Assembly (NCBI GenBank): GCA_964399635.1
Contig: CAYNRU010000049.1
Span: 49,416-113,415 of the forward strand
Source of the DNA: UBA4615 sp964399635
GTDB taxonomy: Bacteria; Pseudomonadota; Gammaproteobacteria; Burkholderiales; Burkholderiaceae_E
Length of the DNA stretch: 64,000 nucleotides
Direction: 5' to 3'
A model generated the notes under the pieces. It was given only the letters and a program-made list of their open reading frames with translations, had not been told where the DNA came from and did not search any database. Of the stretch, positions 48,456 to 57,247 are shown one piece after another (positions within the stretch are counted from its first letter, which is position 1; every line of letters begins with the position of its first letter). The translations under genes were made by a program, and so were the position numbers.

Positions 48456-49262
48456 ATGGCGAGCCGCCGCGACAGCGAGGGGCCGCCGAGCCTGCTCTAC
48501 ACGGCGCTCGAATACCGCGCGCTGCTCGAGCTCGCGATGCTGCCGGGGTCGCTGCCGATGCTGCTGTCGGCCCCGCGCGGCGACGGCCACCCGGTGCTGC
48601 TGATCCCGGGCTTCGTCGGCGATGCCGGCTCGATGGCCATCCTGAAGTTCTACCTGCGTCAGCGCGGCTACGAGGTCGACGACTGGGGCCTCGGGCGCAA
48701 CGTGGGTTTCCAGCGCAAGCACGCCCGGGCGCTGGAGCAGAAGATCCGTTTCCTTCACCACCGCAGCGGCCGCAAGGTCAGCCTGGTCGGCTGGAGCCTG
48801 GGCGGCGTCTTCGCGATGTTCGCCGCGCACCAGGTACCGCAGTGCGTGCGCAGTGTGATCACGCTGGGCAGTCCGGTGAGCAGCGACCCCCAACGCAGCG
48901 ACTCGCCGGCCATCGTCAAGGCGCTCTACCGCCTGGTCGCGCATCCCATGGGTCCGATGGCGCACGCCGCCCACGTGAGCGCGCGTGTCCTGCGCAATGC
49001 GCCCCCGATGCCGGTCTCCTGCCTCTACTCGGAGACCGACGGCGTGGTGCCCCCGCACGAGGCCACCATCGAGGGCGATCCGGCGCGCTGCGAAAACATC
49101 CGCGTGCCGGGCAGCCACGTGGGGCTGGGCTTCAACGCTCTGGTGCTGTGGATCGTCGCCGAGCGGCTGTCGCAGCCCGAGGGCGCGTGGCGGGCGTTCG
49201 AGCCGAGGGGGCTGCCGGGGCAGCTGTATCGGCTGCTGACGCCGTCGGCGGTGCCGACCTGA
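48456..49262 (+). CDS. Alpha/beta hydrolase (esterase/lipase-like)
   Basis: 268 residues. The fold is indicated by the HG-like oxyanion strand PVLLIPGFVGDAGSMAILKF, the nucleophile elbow VSLVGWSLGGVFAMFAA (Ser114), an acid in SETDGVVPPHEAT and a C-terminal His in VPGSHVGLGFNALVL. This arrangement resembles lipases and hydrolases found beside WS/DGAT genes, suggesting turnover of storage esters. It begins two bases after the upstream acyltransferase stop, so the pair is an operon. Its last 131 bases overlap, on the opposite strand, the 3' end of the second acyltransferase gene. Confidence 0.88.
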   Translation: MASRRDSEGPPSLLYTALEYRALLELAMLPGSLPMLLSAPRGDGHPVLLIPGFVGDAGSMAILKFYLRQRGYEVDDWGLGRNVGFQRKHARALEQKIRFLHHRSGRKVSLVGWSLGGVFAMFAAHQVPQCVRSVITLGSPVSSDPQRSDSPAIVKALYRLVAHPMGPMAHAAHVSARVLRNAPPMPVSCLYSETDGVVPPHEATIEGDPARCENIRVPGSHVGLGFNALVLWIVAERLSQPEGAWRAFEPRGLPGQLYRLLTPSAVPT

Positions 49263-50775
49263 GCGGCGCGCGCCGGCGCCCCGTCCCGGGCGCGGCGGCC
49301 TTCGCGCGGGGCTTGGCGGCCCTGCGGGGGCGTCGGGCCGGGCCGGGCGCCGGAGCCTGCCCGGCGGCGTCGGCCAGCGCCAGGTACTCCTGGAAGCTGT
49401 CGCGCACGCACTGCGCGAAGAACTCCGGATCGGGCAGCTGCTCGCGGCAGGACGTCGGCGACACGATGATCATGTCGTCGTAGCTGGTCACCGCGAACAC
49501 CAGCCCCAGCCCGTCGGCAATCGGCATGATCGCGGAGAAGTAGGTCATCCGTGCGCCCACCAGGTACAGCGGCGTCGCGGGTCCGGGCACGTTGGTGATC
49601 GAGCAGTTGGCCAGCGGCGCGCGGCGGCCGGCGCCGGCGGCCACGCTGCCCAGCAGCTTCGCGGTCAGCGCCAGCGTCGCGGCCGGTGCGTGGCGCGCGA
49701 CGTCGGTGAGTTCGCGGGCCGGCACCTGCCGGACCCGGGAGTCCGACTCGCTCGCCTGCCGGTGCAGGTCGGCCAGGCGCGCGACCGGGTCGGCCAGCTG
49801 CGTGCCGAGCGCGACCCGCATCAGGACCAGGTCCTCGGAGCCCGGCTCGCCGGACGCGTCGCGCAGCGTGATCGGGGCGATCGCGGTCAGGCTCGCCTCG
49901 GGCAGCTCGCCGGTGTGCGCGAGGTAGCGTCGCAGGCCGCCGGCGCAGACCGCGAGCACCGCCTCGCTGACGGTTGCGCCGCGCACCAGCCGGCGGATCC
50001 GGCGGAAGTCGGCGAGCGGGAAGCGCCGCGTCTCGAACACCCGGTGGGGCGACACCACGGCGTTGAAGCGGGTGATGGGCATCGACTCCGGGCGCAGCAG
50101 CGCATCCGACACGACGCTCGCCGCGATCGGGATCAGACGGGCGGCGAGGGTGGCGAGCGGGCGCGCCAGCCGGAACGGCCAGGCCACGTTGCGCACGATG
50201 CTGCGCCTGAGCAGTCCGAACGCGCCGGGCGGGGACTCGGGGAACCAGGGCTCGGGCGGCTCGGGCGGGGGTGGCTCGGGCGTGGTGTCGTGCAGCACCA
50301 TCGTCAGCTCGGGGCCGTCCTCGAGGTCGATCGCCGCGTGGTGGATCTTGGTGAGCAGCGCGAAGCTGCCCCTGGGCAGCCCGAGCAGCCCGTCGAGGCC
50401 CTCGATGACGTGGATCTCCCACAGCGGGCGGGAGAGGTCGAGCGGGCGCGCGTGGATGCGCGAGGCCTGGATGCAGAACTGGCGCCAGTCGCCCGGCGCG
50501 GGCAGCGCGATGTGGCGCACGTGGTACTCGAGGTCGAAGTGCTCGTCCTCGATCCAGTACGGATAGTCCAGCTCCAGCGGCACGCGCAGCAGCTTGCGAC
50601 GGAACACCGGCGAGCGGTGAAGCCTCCCCTCGATGTGCGCGAGGATGGACTTGAACCGCACGCGACCGCCCGGTGCGGTGGACGGATCGTAGATGTGGAT
50701 CAGCGTGACGTTGGCGCTGGCGCTGGCGTGGTCCGCGTACAGCACGCCTGCGTCTCGGCCTCTGAGCTGTTTCAT
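49132..50775 (-). CDS. Second WS/DGAT-family acyltransferase with altered active-site motif and basic tail
   Basis: 547 residues. Overall WS/DGAT features are clear: PLDLSRPLWEIHVIEGLDGL, SEAVLAVCAGGLRRYL, AIAPITLRD and CSITNVPGPATPLYLVGARM. The catalytic motif reads KIHHAAIDLEDG: His145, His146 and Asp150 are kept, but the Gly normally after Asp is Leu151. The protein ends in a ~70-residue tail rich in Ala, Pro, Arg and Lys (RRPRRAAKPRAKAAAPGTG) that is encoded partly over the antisense of the hydrolase gene. Start MKQLRGRDAG (50775) is a family-typical beginning ('M..L.G.D...L'). Confidence 0.92.
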   Translation of the reverse strand: MKQLRGRDAGVLYADHASASANVTLIHIYDPSTAPGGRVRFKSILAHIEGRLHRSPVFRRKLLRVPLELDYPYWIEDEHFDLEYHVRHIALPAPGDWRQFCIQASRIHARPLDLSRPLWEIHVIEGLDGLLGLPRGSFALLTKIHHAAIDLEDGPELTMVLHDTTPEPPPPEPPEPWFPESPPGAFGLLRRSIVRNVAWPFRLARPLATLAARLIPIAASVVSDALLRPESMPITRFNAVVSPHRVFETRRFPLADFRRIRRLVRGATVSEAVLAVCAGGLRRYLAHTGELPEASLTAIAPITLRDASGEPGSEDLVLMRVALGTQLADPVARLADLHRQASESDSRVRQVPARELTDVARHAPAATLALTAKLLGSVAAGAGRRAPLANCSITNVPGPATPLYLVGARMTYFSAIMPIADGLGLVFAVTSYDDMIIVSPTSCREQLPDPEFFAQCVRDSFQEYLALADAAGQAPAPGPARRPRRAAKPRAKAAAPGTGRRRAPLRSAPPTASAADTAAPAAPSARTPATRPRAATAARRRSTAPER

Positions 50776-50954
50776 GCGGCGAGGATGCCGGATGGCCGTG
50801 GCAGTGTCCAATCCACGCGGACCGGCGGCGCCCGGCCGGCGGACCTCAGTCCCCCGCGCCGGGCGCGGGGACGGCCGATGCGTCGGGCGGCGATCTCGCC
50901 GGTGACGGTGAACACGGCGCGGCCGTCCCGGCCGACGACCACCTTCCCGCGCAC
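50772..50954 (-). CDS. Possible small gene upstream of second acyltransferase
   Basis: A 60-residue frame from a GTG at 50954 ends with a TGA that overlaps the acyltransferase ATG as ATGA. The first ~30 residues (VVVGRDGRAVFTVTGEIAAR) look like alternating beta strands, and their codons have strongly G/C-biased third positions (about 31 of 34). No Shine-Dalgarno is visible and the second half is Arg/Pro-rich. It could be a small coupled leader protein, a gene remnant, or chance in GC-rich DNA. I do not recognise it. Confidence 0.25.
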   Translation of the reverse strand: MRGKVVVGRDGRAVFTVTGEIAARRIGRPRARRGGLRSAGRAPPVRVDWTLPRPSGILAA

Positions 50955-51023
50955 ATCGGCGAGCCGCCCGTGCAGCCGCGATCCGCGCCCGCCCCGGCGC
51001 GCTGCTACACTGCCGGCCGATCC

Positions 51024-52634
<1,611 letters not shown>

Positions 52635-52645
52635 GGGGCGCACGC

Positions 52646-53851
52646 ATGACGGCGCGAGGCGATCGGCCGGCAGTTCCGCAGCCCGGCGCGCGGGGCGCGG
52701 CGGTATCGGTCGCGACCGCCGGCTTCGTCACGGTGCTGGTCGGCTTCTCGAGTTCCTACGCGATCGTGGTGCAGGCCGCCGCGGCGATGGGCCTGGACGC
52801 GGGCCAGCTCGCCACCCTGACCGCGGCGCTCGCGCTCGGCATGGGGCTCACGACGCTCCTGCCGAGCCTGTGGCTGCGCATCCCGGTGGTCACCGCGTGG
52901 TCGACGCCCGGCGCGGCGCTGCTGGCGGTCAGCCTGCAGGGCGTGCCGCTCGCGCAGGCGATCGGCGCCTTCCTCGCCTGTGGCCTGCTGCTGACGCTGG
53001 CCGGCGCGAGCGGGCTCTTCGAGCGCTGGATGAGCCGCATCCCGATGTCGCTGGCGAGCGCGCTGCTGGCCGGCGTGCTGCTGCGCTTCGGCATCGAGGC
53101 CTTCGGCGCGCTGGGCACCGCGCCGCTGGTGGTGGGTACGATGCTCGCGACCTTCCTCGTGGCACGGCGGCTCGCGCCGCGCTTCGCGGTGCCGCTCACG
53201 CTGCTGGCCGGGTTCGGCGCCGTGCTTGCGGGGCTAGGGCTGGCGCCGGTGGGCACGGGTGCGGCGGCGAGCCTCCAGCCGCTGGCCTGGCCGCCGCAGC
53301 TTTCGGTGCCGGTGTTGCTGGGAGTGGCCTTGCCGCTGTTCGTCGTCACGATGGCCTCGCAGAACCTGCCCGGGGTGGCGGTGCTGCGCGCAGCGGGCTA
53401 CGGCGGCGCGCCGGTGTCGCGGCTGCTCACGATCACGGGCGTGGCGACGCTGCTGCTCGCGCCCTTCGGGGCTTTCGCGCTGAACCTGGCCGCGATCAGC
53501 GCGGCGCTGTGCATGGGCCCCGACGCCCATCCGGATCCGCGCCGCAGATGGCTCGCGGCGGCTGCCGCCGGCTGCTTCTACCTCGCGGCCGCGGCCTTCG
53601 CCGGGCCGATCGCCGGCGTGTTCGCGGCGCTGCCGCGCGAGCTGGTGATCGCGATCGCGGGCCTCGCGCTGCTGCCCACGATCGGGCGCGGCCTGCAGGC
53701 GGCGGTGGCCGACGAGTCCGAGCGCGACCCCGCGCTGGTGACCTTCCTGGTGACCGCCTCGGGCCTGACGCTGTGGGGCATCGGACCGGCGTTCTGGGGG
53801 GTGGTGTTCGGCGTGGCGGCGCTGCTCGCCTGGCGGCCGCGCGCCGCCTGA
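52646..53851 (+). CDS. benE: Benzoate/H+ symporter family protein BenE
   Basis: 401 residues with about 12 hydrophobic helices, all of the BenE (benzoate:H+ symporter) type. GFVTVLVGFSSSYAIVVQAA at the N-terminus, SLWLRIPVVTAWSTPGAALL, and VTMASQNLPGVAVLRAAGYG are diagnostic. Imports benzoate or a related aromatic acid across the inner membrane. Begins 11 bases after the prfC stop, so it may be transcribed with it. No ben/cat ring-cleavage genes are adjacent, though a Rieske oxygenase lies 10 kb to the right. Confidence 0.93.
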   Translation: MTARGDRPAVPQPGARGAAVSVATAGFVTVLVGFSSSYAIVVQAAAAMGLDAGQLATLTAALALGMGLTTLLPSLWLRIPVVTAWSTPGAALLAVSLQGVPLAQAIGAFLACGLLLTLAGASGLFERWMSRIPMSLASALLAGVLLRFGIEAFGALGTAPLVVGTMLATFLVARRLAPRFAVPLTLLAGFGAVLAGLGLAPVGTGAAASLQPLAWPPQLSVPVLLGVALPLFVVTMASQNLPGVAVLRAAGYGGAPVSRLLTITGVATLLLAPFGAFALNLAAISAALCMGPDAHPDPRRRWLAAAAAGCFYLAAAAFAGPIAGVFAALPRELVIAIAGLALLPTIGRGLQAAVADESERDPALVTFLVTASGLTLWGIGPAFWGVVFGVAALLAWRPRAA

Positions 53852-53892
53852 TGCGGGCGTGTCCCGGTGGCCTGTAGACGAAGGAGCGAGCG

Positions 53893-54342
53893 ATGGACCT
53901 GATCCTGTGGCGGCACGCGCAGGCCGAGGACGGCGTGCCGGACGATGCGCGCCGCCTCACGGCGCGCGGCGAGCGCGACGCGGCGCTCGCGGCCGCCTGG
54001 CTGCGCGGGCGGATCGCGCACGGCGGGGCCGCGGTGCTGTCGAGCCCCACCCGGCGGACCCGCCAGACCGCCGACGCGCTGCGCATGCCCTATGACGTGT
54101 CCGAGCGTCTCGCCCCCGGTGCGCGGGTCGACGACGTGCTCGAGGCGGCCGGCTGGGAGACGGGCCGCGACGGCACGCTGATCGTGGTCGGGCACCAGCC
54201 CTGGATCGGCGAGGTCGTCGCGACGCTTGTCTCTGGCCGTTGCGACCCGTGGCCGATGCGCAAGGCGGGCTTCTGGTGGCTCGCCCGCCGCGACGACGAG
54301 GTGCTGGTCAAGGCCGTGCTGACGCCCGAGATGCTGCGCTGA
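53893..54342 (+). CDS. sixA: Phosphohistidine phosphatase SixA
   Basis: 149-residue histidine-phosphatase-superfamily protein. The RHG-type motif is ILWRHAQAEDG (catalytic His8), STPTRR-like SSPTRRTRQTAD contributes the phosphate-binding Arg, and the second catalytic His is in VVGHQPWIGEVV. SixA removes phosphate from His residues of signalling proteins such as the PTS-Ntr component NPr/ArcB HPt. AAGGAG stands eight bases before the ATG. It lies 41 bases after benE, possibly in the same transcript. Confidence 0.92.
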   Translation: MDLILWRHAQAEDGVPDDARRLTARGERDAALAAAWLRGRIAHGGAAVLSSPTRRTRQTADALRMPYDVSERLAPGARVDDVLEAAGWETGRDGTLIVVGHQPWIGEVVATLVSGRCDPWPMRKAGFWWLARRDDEVLVKAVLTPEMLR

Positions 54343-54400
54343 GCGCCACCGCGCGCGGGGCAGGGCGGCCTGGCCGCGGGTTTGCGGGCATCATGCGGGC

Positions 54401-55399
54401 ATGACGACACTCCCCACACGCACGCTTGGCCGCGACGGCCCCACCGTCGGCGCCCTGGGCCTCGGCTGCATGGGCATGAGCGAGTTCTACGGACCCGCCG
54501 ACCCGGACGAGTCGATCCGCACGATCCACCGCGCCATCGAGCGCGGCGCGACGCTGATCGACACCGCCGACATCTACGGCTTCGGCGACAACGAGGCGCT
54601 GGTGGGCCGGGCGATCGCGGATCGCCGCGATCGCGTGGTGCTCGCGACCAAGTTCGGCATCCTGCGCCGCCGCGACGACCCGACCTTCCGCGGCAGCTCG
54701 GGCACGGCCGCGTACGTGCGCCAGGCCTGCGACGCGTCGCTCGCGCGCCTGGGCGTCGAGGTGATCGACCTGTACTACGTGCACCGCATCGACGGCGTCA
54801 CCCCGATCGAGGAGACGGTCGGCGCGATGGCCGATCTGGTGCGGGCGGGCAAGGTGCGCTGGCTCGGCCTGTCCGAGGTCGGGCCGCGGACGGTGCGCCG
54901 GGCGCACGCGGTCCATCCGATCGCCGCCGTGCAGACCGAGTACTCGCTGTGGAGCCGGGACGTCGAGCCGCTGCTGCCGGTGCTGCGTGAGCTGGGCATC
55001 GGCTTGGTGCCCTACAGCCCGCTCGGGCGCGGCTTCCTGACCGGCGCCACGACCGACGTCTCGACGCTCGCCGCCGACGACTTCCGCCGGTCGCAGCCGC
55101 GTTTCGCCCCCGACAACGCCGCGCGCAACCGGACGCTGCTGGCGACCTTCACCGCCATCGCCGAGCAGAAGGGGTGCACGCCCGCGCAGCTCGCGCTCGC
55201 GTGGCTCCTCGCGCAGGGCGAGGACGTGGTGCCGATCCCGGGCACCACCCGGCCCGGCCGCCTCGACGAGAACGTCGGCGCGGCGGACGTGGCGCTGTCG
55301 GCACGCGACCGCGCGCGGATCGAGGCGCTGCGCCTGCACGAGTCGGTCGCGGGCGAGCGCTACCCGGACATGCGCTGGGTGATGCGCGAGTCGCCTTGA
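54401..55399 (+). CDS. Aldo/keto reductase (AKR13-like)
   Basis: 332-residue NADPH-dependent barrel oxidoreductase. The start RTLGRDGPTVGALGLGCMGM with SEFYGPAD is typical of the AKR13/YakC group. Active-site residues sit in ATLIDTADIYGFGDNE (Asp, Tyr), VVLATKFG (Lys) and DLYYVHRIDGVTPIEE (His). The NADP-binding end is VVPIPGTTRPGRLDENVGA. It reduces aldehydes; physiological substrate unknown. Only distantly similar to the other aldo/keto reductase in this window. Converges on the dead Bug gene 30 bases away. Confidence 0.95.
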   Translation: MTTLPTRTLGRDGPTVGALGLGCMGMSEFYGPADPDESIRTIHRAIERGATLIDTADIYGFGDNEALVGRAIADRRDRVVLATKFGILRRRDDPTFRGSSGTAAYVRQACDASLARLGVEVIDLYYVHRIDGVTPIEETVGAMADLVRAGKVRWLGLSEVGPRTVRRAHAVHPIAAVQTEYSLWSRDVEPLLPVLRELGIGLVPYSPLGRGFLTGATTDVSTLAADDFRRSQPRFAPDNAARNRTLLATFTAIAEQKGCTPAQLALAWLLAQGEDVVPIPGTTRPGRLDENVGAADVALSARDRARIEALRLHESVAGERYPDMRWVMRESP

Positions 55400-55429
55400 C
55401 CGGCCAACCGGCCGTCCCCCTCGCGCGGG

Positions 55430-55950
55430 TCAGTCGGGCTTGATGCCGGCGCGCCTGACCACCTCGCTGGCGAAGCGCTCCGTCACCGACGAGGCGCGCA
55501 GGGCCTTGCCCGCCTCGTCGGCCAGGCGCCGCACGATGGCGTCGGGCGTCCCGGCGGGCGCCTGCAGGCCGTACCACTGCGAGGTCTCGAAGCCCGGGTA
55601 GCCCTGCGCGGCGACCGTCGGCACGTCGGGCAGCAGCGGCAGGCGCGCCAGCGTCCCGACCGCCACCGGGCGCCGCTTGCCGGACTTCACGTGGGCCACA
55701 TCAGCGCCGGCGCGCCGACCGAGGCCACCTCTGTGCGTGCGGCCAGCAGGTCGACGAGTTGCGGGCCTGTGCCCCGATACGGTATGTGCGTGATGAAGGT
55801 GCCGCTGACCAGCTTCAGGTACTCCAGCGCGAAGGGCACGACCAGCCGGATCGACTTGCGCGGCCAGTCGGGCTGGGCCCGCACGAATGCTGGGGCGGCG
55901 AGCGTGGCCGTGGCGCCCGAGGCGCCCATCAGAAACCGCCGGCATGTCAC
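55430..55950 (-). pseudogene. Bug/TctC binding-protein pseudogene (internal deletion plus frameshift)
   Basis: The gene starts at a GTG that overlaps the marR stop (GTGA), with AGGAG upstream. It encodes a leader (RRFLMGASGATATLAAPAFV) and the first Bug strand (WPRKSIRLVVPF). Near 55830 it jumps to the middle of the fold (LEYLKLVSG, THIPYRGTGPQLVDLLAA), losing roughly 120 residues. At about 55690-55700 the frame ends in PALMWPT-stop, but the next frame carries on correctly (HVKSGKRRPVAVGTLARLP, LPDVPTVAAQGYPGFET, and a normal C-terminus ending RRAGIKPD). Both lesions together make it non-functional. It is the last gene of the thiolase operon and would have supplied the matching binding protein. 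Confidence 0.88.
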
Positions 55951-56459
55951 CGTCTCGTCTCCTGGATGTCGGTGTGCTGGTCGATCAGCCGCTGCAGCAC
56001 CGCCACCAGCGCGGCTGCGTTGCGCCCGCCAAAGGGCTCGAGCAGCGCGCGCTCGTGGCCGCGCGCCGCCTCGATCAGCGGCCCGGCGATCGCGCGCCCG
56101 CGCGCGCTCAGGCTCACCACGATGCGGCGCCGGTCGTCGGCGTCGGTCTCGCGGTGCACGAGCCCCTGGCGCTCCATGCGCTCGAGCAGCTTGCTCACAG
56201 TCGGCTGCTTCTGCAGGATGATGTCGGCCACCTCGCGCGCCGACATCGGCCCGTCCCACAGCGAGGCCATCACCCGCCATGCCATCACCGGCACGCGCTG
56301 CGCCTTCAGGTGGCGATGGAACTCGCCCGAGATCAGGTGGCTGGCGCGCGCGAGGAGGTAGGGCAGGTAGCCCGCCACGAAGCGCCCGGGCGCGTCGTTG
56401 GCTGCCTCGGGCGCGGCCGCGCCGGCCGGCGGGACGCTGCGGGCGAGCGGCCGCGCCAT
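55947..56459 (-). CDS. MarR-family transcriptional regulator
   Basis: 170 residues. A winged helix-turn-helix lies in the middle: VMAWRVMASLWDGPMSAREV, recognition helix KQPTVSKLLERMERQGLV and wing RETDADDRRRIVVSLSARG, with the DxRxR motif intact. N- and C-terminal helices for dimerisation are present. MarR proteins usually repress catabolic genes and release DNA on binding an aromatic acid or its CoA thioester. Its start is one base after the cyclase stop, so it is part of the operon it most likely controls; the best operator candidate is the palindrome at 59731-59757. Confidence 0.94.
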   Translation of the reverse strand: MARPLARSVPPAGAAAPEAANDAPGRFVAGYLPYLLARASHLISGEFHRHLKAQRVPVMAWRVMASLWDGPMSAREVADIILQKQPTVSKLLERMERQGLVHRETDADDRRRIVVSLSARGRAIAGPLIEAARGHERALLEPFGGRNAAALVAVLQRLIDQHTDIQETRR

Positions 56460-56460
56460 G

Positions 56461-57243
56461 TCAGCCCGGCACCAGCGCGAGCACGCGCAGCGGGCTGCCG
56501 CTGCCCTGGCGGATCTTCAGCGGCGGCGCGATCACCACCGCGCCGGTGGGCGGCAGCAGGTCGAGGTTGGCCAGGCACTGCAGGCCGTAGCGCCCGGCGC
56601 CGTGCATGTAGTAGTGGCACGGGTAGGGCGGGCGCTGGTGGTAGCCCTGGCCGGCGTCGGTACCGATCGCCTCGGTGCCGAAGCCCAGCACGTCGCGCTC
56701 CTCCACCAGGAAGCGCGCGACCTCCGCGTCCGGGCCCGGCGTGTGCTGGCCGGTCTCGTCGAAGTTCTGGAAGGCGACCGGGTCGGTGCGCTTGGACCAG
56801 TCGGTGCGCATCAGCAACCAGGCGCGCGGTGGTATGCGGCCGTGGCGGGCCTCCCAGTCGAGCACGAAGGCCCTGGTCAGGAGGAAGTCCGGGTCGGCGG
56901 CCGACTGCGCGGAGCAGTCGATCACGCAGGCCGGGCCGATCAGGCGCTCCACCGGGATGGTGTCGACGGCGTTGTCGGGCAGGTCGCGGCCCGAGATCCA
57001 GTGGATCGGCGCATCGAAGTGCGTGCCGGTGTGCTCGCCGCAGGAAAAGTTGTTCCAGTACCAGCCCGGGCCGCGGTCGTCGTAGCGCGACACCTCCTCG
57101 ATCCGGAAGGGCAGGCACTGCCCCATCTCGGGCGGCAGCACGATCTGTGGGAACTCCGGCGACAGGGTCTGTGTGAGGTCGACGACCCTGACGCGCCCGG
57201 ACAGCAGGCCGGCGACGAGCTCGTTCAGCACGGTGGTGGTCAT
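56461..57243 (-). CDS. Cyclase-family metal-dependent hydrolase (KynB-like)
   Basis: 260 residues of the cyclase/kynurenine-formamidase superfamily (PF04199). The metal-binding signature HTGTHFDAPIHWISG is present, preceded by NNFSCGE and followed by LPDNAVDTIPVERLIG and VIDCS. Later the conserved LLMRTDW and GFGTEAIGTDAGQG mark the substrate pocket. Known members open or hydrolyse cyclic or N-acyl compounds such as formylkynurenine or isatin. Lies four bases after the DUF35-SDR gene and one base before marR. The substrate is probably an intermediate of the cluster's pathway. Confidence 0.92.
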   Translation of the reverse strand: MTTTVLNELVAGLLSGRVRVVDLTQTLSPEFPQIVLPPEMGQCLPFRIEEVSRYDDRGPGWYWNNFSCGEHTGTHFDAPIHWISGRDLPDNAVDTIPVERLIGPACVIDCSAQSAADPDFLLTRAFVLDWEARHGRIPPRAWLLMRTDWSKRTDPVAFQNFDETGQHTPGPDAEVARFLVEERDVLGFGTEAIGTDAGQGYHQRPPYPCHYYMHGAGRYGLQCLANLDLLPPTGAVVIAPPLKIRQGSGSPLRVLALVPG

Positions 57244-57247
57244 GGGG

